Source: Phycisphaerales bacterium (lineage in GTDB: Bacteria > Planctomycetota > Phycisphaerae > Sedimentisphaerales > UBA12454). Taken from it: a stretch of 64,000 nt of DNA. The notes beneath the pieces were generated by a model, which was not told the DNA's origin, searched no databases, and was given only the letters and a program-made list of their open reading frames with translations. The stretch covers positions 132,501 to 196,500 of the forward strand of contig PLMU01000003.1 of NCBI GenBank assembly GCA_003142595.1, written 5' to 3'. The position numbers and the translations under genes are program-made. Below are positions 26,304 to 34,771 of the stretch, in pieces; within the stretch, counting starts at the first letter, position 1, and each line of letters starts with the position of its first letter.

Positions 26304-27410
26304 CTATTTTTTCACTCTGATGTAATAAACAATTTTTGCGCAAAATTGCTGGTATTCCGGCTCGAGTTGTTCGATGTCCTGGCCAATATAAATACTAAAC
26401 AATTTCTGGGCCATATAACTGTTCCACTGCGCCGTAAGGGGAACACTTCTATCGGAAGCGATTTTCGCCTCTGTCTGGTCGATAGGCCAGGTGCCGTTAA
26501 GCGCCCCCAGCAGCATCTGATGATAATTGCCAAGCCTCTTGCCGTAATTTTCCTCGCGCAAAAATCGCACAAGCGCATACGACTCAGAATAAAATGCCAT
26601 CACGGCTATATCGGGTTCTTCCCCTTGCACTACTTCTCCGGGATTTAAAGAAATAAGATTCCGCAATGGAATCATTTTGCGGTCCTCCATAACGAGTTTC
26701 AAAGAGCCGAGTTTCGCATAATTTTTTGATGGCTGGAAAGTAAACTGGCCGTTTTCGAAATCGCTTTGTTCGAAAAGCTGGGCGATACCTTCATCCAGCC
26801 AGCTCGGCAGGCGATATTTGAAATACTTGTCGCAGAACTGATGCCATCCTTCGTGGCCGAGCACGCTGAATGTCCGGCTTCTTCCGATATTGTATGCGAC
26901 GCAGGTGCCATTTAAAAAATATGCGCCTTTTTTAATTTTCAAATAAATCGGCCATTGCTCGCCCGCGAATTCCTTCGTGAATTGCTCCCACTGCGCACGT
27001 TCCTTGAAAAGATACATTACAAATTCGCCTTGGCCTTCGACCGGCACAGGAAGCTGGTTTTGATACTGCCGCCATACCGCTTCGACAAACGCAGGGATTT
27101 GTCTGAGCATTAACGGTTCAAGCATTGTCGTGTAAACCTTGTAGTGTTTCGTTTCTATCGTTATACCCTCGCCGTAGACACTGTCCCATCTTTCGACTTT
27201 TTTCACGGCAGGCAAAGGCGCTACGTATTGAATTATGCCATCGACAGTTGACAGTGCCCCGCCAACCGGGGCCGGACTTTGGGCCAGACTTGGAGCCGGA
27301 TTACTGAAGGGGCTGGGGGGCAATGTTGATAAGCCGCTTCGCTTCGACGATTTGTTTTCATTGCAGCCGACGATAAATATCAAAGACAGTGCGAGAAGTA
27401 TTTTTTTCAT
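26304..27410 (-). CDS. HExxH-containing lipoprotein (DUF1570-like peptidase)
   Basis: 368 residues from ATG 27410, which has GGA upstream and gives a lipoprotein signal peptide, KKILLALSLIFIVGCNENK; a longer frame to 27512 adds 34 unrelated residues. After a Pro/Ser-rich linker there is a gluzincin-like zinc motif, HEGWH at residues 186-190 with a probable third ligand at Glu207 in PSWLDEGIAQ. This matches DUF1570-type proteins common in planctomycetes. It is expected to be a membrane-anchored protease facing the periplasm, with unknown substrate. It lies between AMMECR1 (34-base gap) and rnpA. Confidence 0.82.
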   Translation of the reverse strand: MKKILLALSLIFIVGCNENKSSKRSGLSTLPPSPFSNPAPSLAQSPAPVGGALSTVDGIIQYVAPLPAVKKVERWDSVYGEGITIETKHYKVYTTMLEPLMLRQIPAFVEAVWRQYQNQLPVPVEGQGEFVMYLFKERAQWEQFTKEFAGEQWPIYLKIKKGAYFLNGTCVAYNIGRSRTFSVLGHEGWHQFCDKYFKYRLPSWLDEGIAQLFEQSDFENGQFTFQPSKNYAKLGSLKLVMEDRKMIPLRNLISLNPGEVVQGEEPDIAVMAFYSESYALVRFLREENYGKRLGNYHQMLLGALNGTWPIDQTEAKIASDRSVPLTAQWNSYMAQKLFSIYIGQDIEQLEPEYQQFCAKIVYYIRVKK

Positions 27411-27444
27411 TTTTTTTCCAGTATAAGATTTTAAAGCGATGATT

Positions 27445-27996
27445 TTATTTTTCTTCTTCAATAATTTCCGCGGTGAATAAATAAACTTCCGTTCCTTTAT
27501 CTTTCCATGCATCCGGCTTCAATCCTGCCTTGTGAGCGCAGCAGTATGACAGGAATTCTTCTTTGCTCCAGCCGGTCTCGGTCGCGACCTGCGGCAGAAA
27601 ACAGCCGCTGGCGTAACCATTTTTTATATATATTCCATCGACTCCGAGCTGCAGGCTTAACGGGTCGGCGGTTTTCTTCAATGGCGACAAAACTGAAATT
27701 TCGATATCGAGGTTGTCCACTTCCTTCGATGTAATGCGGTCGGCAAAAAATCTTGGGTCGCCTGTCGCCGAGGCAACTGCCATTTCGCTGACAAGCTGTA
27801 TCAAAGGCACATCCGACACGAATTGGCCGATACAGCCGCGAAGCTCGTCTTTGTTTTTTAATGTAACGAAACATCCGCAATGAGCGTTTAATTCCGCATC
27901 CTGCGATTGAGGTTTTGGCATTGGGCGGCCATTTATGGCAGCTTCAACGGCGTTGCGGGCGATTTTGAGGAGGATATGTTTTTGTTCATCGTTCAT
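27445..27996 (-). CDS. amrA: AMMECR1-domain protein (AmmeMemoRadiSam component A)
   Basis: 183 residues forming one AMMECR1 domain. Seen: CGCFVTLKNKDELRGCIGQF with the family LRGCIG motif, ATGDPRFFADRITSKEVDNLDIEISVLSPLK and the C-terminal SKEEFLSYCCAHKAGL. AMMECR1 proteins cluster with Memo and a radical-SAM enzyme as the AmmeMemoRadiSam system, whose reaction is not established. A likely start of the radical-SAM partner is at the far right of this window (63951); no Memo gene is seen. It overlaps DedA by 11 bases. Confidence 0.93.
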   Translation of the reverse strand: MNDEQKHILLKIARNAVEAAINGRPMPKPQSQDAELNAHCGCFVTLKNKDELRGCIGQFVSDVPLIQLVSEMAVASATGDPRFFADRITSKEVDNLDIEISVLSPLKKTADPLSLQLGVDGIYIKNGYASGCFLPQVATETGWSKEEFLSYCCAHKAGLKPDAWKDKGTEVYLFTAEIIEEEK

Positions 27997-28621
27997 TGTT
28001 TTTTTGTCTTTTGGCTTTTATTATTTCTATAACTATCGGCAAAAACGAAATTGCGATAATCGCCAAAATTGTAAATGTGAAATTGTTCTTTACGACAGGA
28101 ATATTTCCAAAGAAAAATCCGCTAAACAGGCATACGCCAATCCAAAGCGCGCCGCCTGCCAGGTCGTACGGCAAAAACTGCAGGTATCTCATTGTGCCAA
28201 CCCCGGCAACGAAAGGCGAAAAAGTTCGCACTATCGGCACAAACCGAGCGATGATGATGGTTTTGACACCGTATTTTTCATAGAATTTGTGGGTTTTTTG
28301 CAGATGCTCTTCTTTTAGAATCTTTCGTTTTAATATGAATAAGCCGAAGTATCTGCCTATGGTGTAATTGGTGTTGTCGCCAAGCACGGCTGCTGCGAAG
28401 AGCATGACAAACAAACCGCCGATATTCAAAGAACCTGCGGCGGCCAGCGAACCAAGTGCAAAGAGCAGCGAATCTCCCGGAAGAAACGGCGTTACCACAA
28501 GTCCGGTCTCCGCGAAAATAACAATGAAGAACAGCAGGTAGCACCAGGTGCCATAACTTTGCAGAATAGAAATCAGGTGCGTATCGAGATGAAGGACGAA
28601 ATCGATAAAATTACTTATCAC
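27986..28621 (-). CDS. DedA-family membrane protein (VTT domain)
   Basis: 211 residues with about five hydrophobic segments. The DedA signature is clear: FIVIFAETGLVVTPFLPGDSLLFALGSLA near residues 35-60, NTNYTIGRYFG, and ARFVPIVRTFSPFVAGVGTMRYLQF with the conserved arginines. DedA proteins act in envelope homeostasis and in some cases flip undecaprenyl phosphate or phosphatidylethanolamine. It overlaps the AMMECR1 gene. Confidence 0.94.
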   Translation of the reverse strand: MISNFIDFVLHLDTHLISILQSYGTWCYLLFFIVIFAETGLVVTPFLPGDSLLFALGSLAAAGSLNIGGLFVMLFAAAVLGDNTNYTIGRYFGLFILKRKILKEEHLQKTHKFYEKYGVKTIIIARFVPIVRTFSPFVAGVGTMRYLQFLPYDLAGGALWIGVCLFSGFFFGNIPVVKNNFTFTILAIIAISFLPIVIEIIKAKRQKNNER

Positions 28622-28640
28622 TGAATTACTCCTTTTAATA

Positions 28641-28680
28641 AATAAGGCACTTTGTCGGCTTTACCGGAAAGTGCCTTATT
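28641..28680 (-). terminator. 13-bp hairpin, probable terminator or attenuator
   Basis: Arms 28641-28653 and 28668-28680 are perfectly complementary (AATAAGGCACTTT and its reverse), with a 14-base loop. It lies downstream of the small membrane protein (28729) and upstream of DedA. There is no long T tract on the minus strand, so termination is likely but not certain. Confidence 0.55.
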
Positions 28681-28728
28681 TTACGATAAAATGGCTTTTT
28701 AGCAAGACTTTAATTGGCAATTATTCTC

Positions 28729-28938
28729 TTATTTGCCGAAGTAATTTGCCTTTACCCAGTTGAAATTCAATATAATGTGCGCGGCAATAAGACAAAGTAA
28801 TATCGCTCCACCGGTTTTGTGGAAAAATCCGAAGGTCTCGAAACTGATATTATCGCGGAAGATTACCGTCAGTGCCTGATTGATAAAAAACAACACTAAA
28901 ATCGGATTCAAAATCTTAAGAACAGTATTTCTCTTCAT
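28729..28938 (-). CDS. Small two-span membrane protein
   Basis: 69 residues with two hydrophobic segments: ILNPILVLFFINQALTVIF and GGAILLCLIAAHIILNFNW. The pattern 'FFHKTGGAILLCLIAAHIILNFNWVK' with spaced His residues (His46-like and the HIILNFNW His) recalls DUF4405 or cytochrome b561-like helices, where such His residues can bind haem. That is a suggestion only. It follows the DUF5684-type gene by 36 bases and shares its direction. Confidence 0.65.
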   Translation of the reverse strand: MKRNTVLKILNPILVLFFINQALTVIFRDNISFETFGFFHKTGGAILLCLIAAHIILNFNWVKANYFGK

Positions 28939-28974
28939 AATAATTGCCTTCCAATAAATATCGTAAATAAATTA

Positions 28975-29334
28975 TTAATTTGCGCCGGGTTGTGAAACGG
29001 TGACGGGCATAACAGCGCTTCTATATTGCGCCTCGCCGAAAGCGAGGATGGGAAAGAAAATAAAGCACAGGAAAAACAAGCCTGTGGCAAAACCAGCCCC
29101 TTTCCCAAAATTCTCTGCAACGCCCATGCACGCTATAAATGCTATGACAAGATTGGCTATCGGAATAAACATAAGTATCAGCCACCAGCCTGGCTTGCCT
29201 GCAACCTTCAAAAGAATATACCAGTTGTAAATCGGGATTATAGCTGTCCAGCCGGGCTGGCCGGCCTTTTCAAAAACCTTCCATAAAGCCACTATCATAA
29301 GAACTAAAACGGCAGGTTTAATTAGTAAAAACAT
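28975..29334 (-). CDS. DUF5684-type membrane protein
   Basis: 119 residues, four hydrophobic segments. The first half, ALWKVFEKAGQPGWTAIIPIYNWYILLKVAGKPGWWLIL, is the sequence hallmark of DUF5684-like proteins that occur next to signal peptidase or alone in many bacteria. No function is known. It is positioned 35 bases after DUF4139 in the same direction. Confidence 0.8.
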   Translation of the reverse strand: MFLLIKPAVLVLMIVALWKVFEKAGQPGWTAIIPIYNWYILLKVAGKPGWWLILMFIPIANLVIAFIACMGVAENFGKGAGFATGLFFLCFIFFPILAFGEAQYRSAVMPVTVSQPGAN

Positions 29335-29369
29335 TTTAAAATCCCTTCAAAAAAGTTTTTAATTTTTAA

Positions 29370-30764
29370 CTACCATTTCTGCGTCGCGGAATATTCAAGA
29401 GTTGCCGTGGCATTAGCGGCAATTTCTACTGTAAAGCGAGCAGTCGTCGCGTTTTTCTTTACATAAGGATGAGTTGATTCTTCAATTTTCCAGTTAACCC
29501 ACGATGGAAACTTCTCATCGACAAAAACTGTTACTGCTGAATCTTTGCGGTTTCGCAGCTCGATTGAATGTTTGTCCCATCGCGTCCTGCGGTCAATCTT
29601 TTGGTCAACTGCTTTATACTCAACAGCTATATCAAAGGCGTCGCCGATATAGAGCGACAGCTCTTCATCTTTCGGCGTATGGTCAATCAAATCTTCGCCG
29701 ACAAATTCCAGCGAGCCGTCTGTGTCCTTCTTAAAGACGCGAACCTTGCCCTTGGGCAGTGCCATACCAAGGCCGGTTTCCTTTTTATTTTCAAATTCAA
29801 ATTTTATCTGAACTTTTTTGTCGTTTTTGTCGCGCTCATAGAGATATATTTTTTTTGCAGGGACATTTTGAACAGGAGTTATAAATTCAATCTGCTTGGT
29901 CTGATTATTATTAATTGTGCTCGGCCTGCCAAGCGTATAAATATGATATTCCATAAAAGGCTTTTCCTCAAATGGTGCTGCCTCGGCAGCCATCCCGGCC
30001 GCCCTGTATTTCATCATTTCTCTGATTACTTGAGGTTCTTCAATACGTCTTACATCGCCAGCGATAAGTTTAATTTTCGCATCTTTGTATGCCGCGCCGC
30101 TTTTGTTGTCGATTGTTACCCAGCCGCTGATATCGAAAGCGTTTTCAGCATCGTTAAGAATCGCAGAATAGTCCGCCTTCCAGCTAATATCGGAAGTGGT
30201 ATATGTAACCTGACATCGCTCCTGGCCTTTTGTTTCCGACTGGGCCAGCCAGACAAGAGTCGGCTTTGTAACAAGGTCACCGGGAAGCTGTTTGAGCGAA
30301 ATATTATCGATGCTGCCCTCTGAAATTATTTCTATCATTCCGCTGTCATTTTTGATTATCAGGTTGTTATCTCTGGCGGCAAGGAGAGTGCCGTTTACAA
30401 GATTGCCTTTATCGGCGCCGCTGCCTTTGACCGAAACAGAAACGGATTTATCGAGATAGCGGTTAAGCAGACTTGATGTGCCGACAAGGTCGTATTCATA
30501 ATTCTGCTCAAGAATAGCAATTTTGCCCGGTGCAGATAAACACTGAAAACTTACACTTGTGGCATCGATTGATGATGCGACATCGGTAAATCGGATTGTG
30601 TTAAGGCCTTTATCAAAAACAATCGGCCGCTGTTCTTTAACTACGCCGAAATTAGCGTTATAAACCGTAACCGCTATTGCATTGGCATCGGCCGGCGGCT
30701 CTTTGGCTGCAAAAAGACAACTGGAAAGAAAAAGAATGGTTAGGATTGAAAGTATCGTTCTCAT
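29370..30764 (-). CDS. Exported DUF4139 domain protein
   Basis: 464 residues from ATG 30764, which has GGAG 9 bases upstream (a start at 30779 is in frame). Signal peptide RTILSILTILFLSSCLFAAK, then a DUF4139-type architecture: an N-terminal domain (VTVYNANFGVVKEQRPIVFDKGLNTIRFTDV) and a C-terminal beta-rich half (AEAAPFEEKPFMEYHIYTLGRP and following). The signal ends in a Cys, so it might be a lipoprotein (LSSC). Function unknown; members are secreted or outer-membrane associated. Confidence 0.88.
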   Translation of the reverse strand: MRTILSILTILFLSSCLFAAKEPPADANAIAVTVYNANFGVVKEQRPIVFDKGLNTIRFTDVASSIDATSVSFQCLSAPGKIAILEQNYEYDLVGTSSLLNRYLDKSVSVSVKGSGADKGNLVNGTLLAARDNNLIIKNDSGMIEIISEGSIDNISLKQLPGDLVTKPTLVWLAQSETKGQERCQVTYTTSDISWKADYSAILNDAENAFDISGWVTIDNKSGAAYKDAKIKLIAGDVRRIEEPQVIREMMKYRAAGMAAEAAPFEEKPFMEYHIYTLGRPSTINNNQTKQIEFITPVQNVPAKKIYLYERDKNDKKVQIKFEFENKKETGLGMALPKGKVRVFKKDTDGSLEFVGEDLIDHTPKDEELSLYIGDAFDIAVEYKAVDQKIDRRTRWDKHSIELRNRKDSAVTVFVDEKFPSWVNWKIEESTHPYVKKNATTARFTVEIAANATATLEYSATQKW

Positions 30765-30837
30765 TTTGTGTATCTCCATAAATGAACATAGATATTTTTA
30801 CACAAAAGAGAATGGGCGTAAAGAAAAATCCGGATAA

Positions 30838-31815
30838 CTAAAGAGGGATTTGTGTTGCCAAAATGGTAAGTTCTTTCATCGCCGATGCCGCTTGATTGGA
30901 ACCGAAACTATCAAGGGCAGTCAGAGCTTTTTGCTGATATTGAACAGCCTGAGATTTGGCATAGTCAATGCCTTTTACAGAATCGAGAATCGACACGATG
31001 CGGCCCATATCCGGTTTTTCGGCGGTAAATAATTGGTGCAGCTCATTTTTTTTCGCCGCAGGCAGTTTATTAAGTGCGAAAATAGCGGGCAGCGTCAAGG
31101 TTTTGCTGCCAAAGTCTCTGCCGCCGGTTTTGCCGGTTTGGTTTTCAGTCCCGACAATGTCAACAAGGTCGTCGATAATCTGAAAAGACAGGCCCAGGTT
31201 GAGCCCGAAGTCGTATAATCCGCTGCAGGTTTTTTCATCGGCGCCGGATATAATTCCGCCAAGAAGCGCACAGTTGGCGAAAAAAACCGCCGTCTTTTTT
31301 TCGATAATATCGATATACTGCTCTTCAGTCAGGCTAAAATCGCCTCGCCAGGCGTTCTGAAGCATTTCGCCCCGGCAGATTGTCTCGGCCGTTTCAGATA
31401 GAATCCGGTTAATATCGTCTCTTTGTGCAGATGCGGCAGTCAAAAAAGCTCTGCTTAAAAGATAATCGCCCAGCAGCACAGCGAAATTTGCGCCCCACAG
31501 ATTATTCGCAGTCGCGTGGTATCTGCGCCTGCATCCGTCGTCTATAACATCATCGTGCAGAAGTGTAGCGGCGTGAATCATCTCGACAACCGCGGCTATC
31601 CTGATGTGCAGCGCGGTCATCTGGCCAAACAGTTTGCCGCTCAGCAGTAAAACAGAAGCACGAAGCATTTTTCCCTGCTGCTGGCCGACATAATCGATAA
31701 AAGGCCTGAGCTTGTCGTCGCTGCATTCGAGCTGCTTGAACAGAAAATTCTGTGTCTGCGCAAGCTCATCAGCTATTAGCGCAGAACAGGCGGATGATGA
31801 GTTTTCTACGGTCAT
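30838..31815 (-). CDS. Trans-polyprenyl diphosphate synthase
   Basis: 325 residues from ATG 31815, one base after the end of the aminotransferase gene; a longer frame to 31968 would run back through that gene. Both aspartate-rich motifs are present: TLLHDDVIDDGCRRR and FQIIDDLVD. It lengthens isoprenoid chains for quinone or undecaprenyl-type carriers; the residues before the first motif do not let me fix chain length, but the family member type (IspB/HepT-like) makes menaquinone or ubiquinone side chains likely. It is the last gene of the fba-lysS-lol group. Confidence 0.92.
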   Translation of the reverse strand: MTVENSSSACSALIADELAQTQNFLFKQLECSDDKLRPFIDYVGQQQGKMLRASVLLLSGKLFGQMTALHIRIAAVVEMIHAATLLHDDVIDDGCRRRYHATANNLWGANFAVLLGDYLLSRAFLTAASAQRDDINRILSETAETICRGEMLQNAWRGDFSLTEEQYIDIIEKKTAVFFANCALLGGIISGADEKTCSGLYDFGLNLGLSFQIIDDLVDIVGTENQTGKTGGRDFGSKTLTLPAIFALNKLPAAKKNELHQLFTAEKPDMGRIVSILDSVKGIDYAKSQAVQYQQKALTALDSFGSNQAASAMKELTILATQIPL

Positions 31816-31816
31816 T

Positions 31817-32683
31817 TTATTTCGACCGGCCGTGTGCATATTCGAAAAACTTTTTGCGCAGAAGCTGCGTAACCGGACCGGGTTTACCGTCGGAAATCTT
31901 CCTGCCGTCAATCTCGACAACGCCGATAACCTCTGCTGCGGTGCCTGTAAGGAACAACTCGTCGGCAACGTAAAGGTCGAAACGCGTCAGGTTCTTTTCG
32001 CAAATCTGCATTTTTTCCTGGGCCGCAAGACGGAAAACAACCCCTCTTGTAACGCCTTCAAGAGAGCCGGCCTGAATCGGCGGAGAACAGACAACGCCGT
32101 TCTTAACGATAAATACATTATCTCCGGTGGCTTCGGCAACGAAACCTTCGTGATTGAACATAATCGCCTCAGGAACGCCAGCATCGAGCGCTTCCATCTT
32201 GGCAAGAATATTATTCAGATAATTAAGGCTCTTGACCTGCGGCGGTATCGCAAGCGGATGATTGCGAATCGTACAGGCACTTATAACCTTCATTCCCGTA
32301 TCGTAAAGTTCCTGCGGATAAAGCTGAATGCTGTCAGCGATGATAATAATACCGGGCTTTTCGCAATTGAACGGACTTATGCCCAGCGAGCCGACGCCGC
32401 GGGTAACGATTAGACGAATATAGCCGTCAATTATGTTGTTTGCCTTGACAGTCTCCTTTGTCGCTTCGGCAAGCTGCTTCGGCGTCATACCTATATCGAG
32501 CCTTATGACTTTCGCCGACTCGTAAAGCCTTTTAAGATGAGCGTCAAGCTCAAACACCTTCGAGTTGTAAACGCGAATGCCTTCAAAGACTCCGTCGCCG
32601 TAAAGCAAGCCGTGGTCAAAAACACTGATTTTAGCATCCTGCTCCGCGACCAGTCCGTCGTTCATCCAGATTTTCAATGCCAT
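31817..32683 (-). CDS. ilvE: Branched-chain amino acid aminotransferase (class IV)
   Basis: 288 residues, PLP fold type IV. Start ATG 32683 has GGAG 6 bases upstream. DHGLLYGDGVFEGIRVY is the diagnostic opening, the PLP lysine lies in IPPQVKSLNYLNNI, and EATGDNVFIVKNGVVCSPP with LEGVTRGVVFRLA are typical. IlvE is most likely given the branched-chain pathway enzyme cimA at 48.6 kb, but D-amino acid aminotransferase cannot be fully excluded from motifs. It lies 31 bases after lolD. Confidence 0.88.
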   Translation of the reverse strand: MALKIWMNDGLVAEQDAKISVFDHGLLYGDGVFEGIRVYNSKVFELDAHLKRLYESAKVIRLDIGMTPKQLAEATKETVKANNIIDGYIRLIVTRGVGSLGISPFNCEKPGIIIIADSIQLYPQELYDTGMKVISACTIRNHPLAIPPQVKSLNYLNNILAKMEALDAGVPEAIMFNHEGFVAEATGDNVFIVKNGVVCSPPIQAGSLEGVTRGVVFRLAAQEKMQICEKNLTRFDLYVADELFLTGTAAEVIGVVEIDGRKISDGKPGPVTQLLRKKFFEYAHGRSK

Positions 32684-32714
32684 AAAAAACTCCGCTAATT
32701 TTTCGCCGACCCAA

Positions 32715-33422
32715 TCACGCCACAGGCGGATTGATTTTGCCGTCGGCAAGCCTGATTATTCTCGAGGCTTTTTCCGCTATCCGGTCATCGTGAGTAACCA
32801 TTACTATCGTCTGGCCGGCATTATGCAGTTTTTCAAAGACCCTTAGAATATCATTTCCTGTCTTAGAGTCAAGGTTTCCTGTCGGCTCATCTGCCAGAAT
32901 TACATCAGGCTCATTTATCAGTGCCCTGGCGATAGCGGCCCTTTGCCGTTCGCCGCCGGAGAGCTGATAAGGCCTGTGTTCCGCACGTTCGGCAAGGCCG
33001 AGCTCTCCTAACAGCTGAGCAGCGGTTTTTTTCGCTTTTGCCGAATGGAGCAGCCATCCGATTGCCCCCATCTGCACCATTGGGGCAAGCAAAACATTCT
33101 GCAGCACTGTTAATTCGTCAAGTAAATGATAAAACTGAAATACAAATCCAATTTTTTTGTTTCTGAATTCGTTGATTTTTCTGCCGCTGAAAGCTGCGAT
33201 GTTTTTTCCTTCGAAAAGAACTTTACCTTTATCGGGCTTATCGAGCGCGCCGAGTATATGCATAAGCGTACTTTTGCCGCTGCCGGATGCGCCCTTGACG
33301 GCGACAAATTCGCCTTTTGCGATGTTGAGGTCTATTCCCTTAAGAACCTCAAGACGCGTAGCGCCCATCTGATAAGACTTATAAATCTGTTCACAGGTCA
33401 ATATATAATTATTTTGTTTCAT
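32715..33422 (-). CDS. lolD: LolD-type ABC transporter ATPase
   Basis: 235 residues from ATG 33422 (overlap ATGA with the permease gene). Walker A is GASGSGKST, the signature is YQLSGGERQRAAIARAL and Walker B is VILADEPTGNLDS, with His switch THDDRI. The LolD/MacB subgroup works with FtsX-like permeases; in lipoprotein release it extracts outer-membrane lipoproteins from the inner membrane. The upstream pair of permeases supports this. Confidence 0.92.
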   Translation of the reverse strand: MKQNNYILTCEQIYKSYQMGATRLEVLKGIDLNIAKGEFVAVKGASGSGKSTLMHILGALDKPDKGKVLFEGKNIAAFSGRKINEFRNKKIGFVFQFYHLLDELTVLQNVLLAPMVQMGAIGWLLHSAKAKKTAAQLLGELGLAERAEHRPYQLSGGERQRAAIARALINEPDVILADEPTGNLDSKTGNDILRVFEKLHNAGQTIVMVTHDDRIAEKASRIIRLADGKINPPVA

Positions 33423-34771
33423 ATCTGATTTACCCGCAGAGTATCGACGCAGTTCTGCCTTGCCGCTTTTATTGTCGGCAGCAGCGCACCGAGCAGACAA
33501 GCGATTACCGCCGCGGCCGCAACTTCAATCGGCAGAGCAACTCCCGGCCGGTCCGGTATGGCGCCTATCGCGTAAATTTCTCTGTTCCACATCTGAAAAC
33601 CAAATTTCACATACAGCCAGTTTTCAAGGCCGTTGATATTGTCGAGAAAAACAAGCGCCGCCGCGATGCCGATTGCCGCTCCGACAAGACCCGTCAGAAC
33701 CGCATATCGCAGAAAAACCCGCATAATACCCAGCTGCGAAACACCAACGCTTTTCAATATCCCGATATCTCTGTTTTTTCCGCCTACAATCATATAGAAA
33801 ATAACGAAAATAATAAAGACAGTAATCACGCCGACAAGCAGAAAAAGCAGAATCATCATCGTCTGTTCCTTTTCCATCGGCGCTATCGTTTCCCTGCGAT
33901 AACTCCTGAAATCCTGAACATTTACGTTTTTAAACAGCCCCGAAATTTCGGAATTTGAATTTCGAGCGACGAAATCTTTCCACAACGCTGCTGTCTTTTC
34001 GACGGACTTATTTAAATCAGCGCCTTTTTTGAATTTTATAAATATTGCGCTGGTTCTCTTTGGGCCGATATCCATTCCCGCCAAAGACTGTAATTTTTCA
34101 AACGGCAGGTAAACATAAGTGCTGTCAACCCTCGCAAGACCCGAATTGGAATTGTCGCTGTAATAAAAAGTTCCGGTATTCGCTGAAACCGAAGTTCCTG
34201 TTTTTACAAGTGTTCCTTTTGGTGTTAGCGGAAAACAGGTGATGCCGTAAGACCATCTCGGCAGATAAGGCGATTGTTTATATATTCCCCACTGGTCCCG
34301 TTCAACAAGAAGGTCGATTCCGAGCACGCAGCCCGGGAGTTGGGGATTATACGACGGCGAAAAAGCAAGCGATGGTTTATCTTTGCGATAATACAGGCTC
34401 TTGGCAAAATCAGTCGTCTTTTCGTGAGATTCAAGTTCAATGCCCATAAGACTCAGCGCAGCGTTTTTGCCGGACGAATTGGATTTCACAAGCCCGAAGG
34501 TATTTATCACGGGCGTAACACTCTCGACGAAATCGCTCGACCGCAGGGTATTCTCAAATTCATCGTAATGGCCGAACCCAACCAGAGAATCCGTAGAGAT
34601 TACGCAGTCTGAAAAAAAACCGTGATTCATATCGATAAAATCTGTCACAAGACCATTCATTACCGTCATTACAACAATCACTACAAAAACACAGACGGCA
34701 ACCGCCGCGACGGCAAGAATTGTCAGCCTGCTTGTTTTAAATAGTTTTAACGGCAATATTACATCGTACAT
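33419..34771 (-). CDS. LolC/LolE-type ABC permease (first of two)
   Basis: 450 residues. An N-terminal membrane helix (TILAVAAVAVCVFVVIVVMTVM), a large periplasmic domain, and three C-terminal spans (ILLFLLVGVITVFIIFVIFYMIV, AVLTGLVGAAIGIAAALVFL, AAAAVIACLLGALLPTIKAA) form the FtsX/LolCE layout. GGKNRDIGILKSVGVSQLGIMRVFLRYAVLTG is the characteristic coupling segment. It overlaps lolD by 4 bases and abuts the second permease with no gap. Whether it is LolC or LolE cannot be told. Confidence 0.9.
   Translation of the reverse strand: MYDVILPLKLFKTSRLTILAVAAVAVCVFVVIVVMTVMNGLVTDFIDMNHGFFSDCVISTDSLVGFGHYDEFENTLRSSDFVESVTPVINTFGLVKSNSSGKNAALSLMGIELESHEKTTDFAKSLYYRKDKPSLAFSPSYNPQLPGCVLGIDLLVERDQWGIYKQSPYLPRWSYGITCFPLTPKGTLVKTGTSVSANTGTFYYSDNSNSGLARVDSTYVYLPFEKLQSLAGMDIGPKRTSAIFIKFKKGADLNKSVEKTAALWKDFVARNSNSEISGLFKNVNVQDFRSYRRETIAPMEKEQTMMILLFLLVGVITVFIIFVIFYMIVGGKNRDIGILKSVGVSQLGIMRVFLRYAVLTGLVGAAIGIAAALVFLDNINGLENWLYVKFGFQMWNREIYAIGAIPDRPGVALPIEVAAAAVIACLLGALLPTIKAARQNCVDTLRVNQI

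Noticed and set aside
31816-31968. N-terminal extension of the polyprenyl synthase
   Set aside because: It would lie entirely inside the aminotransferase gene; the ATG directly after that gene's stop is more plausible.
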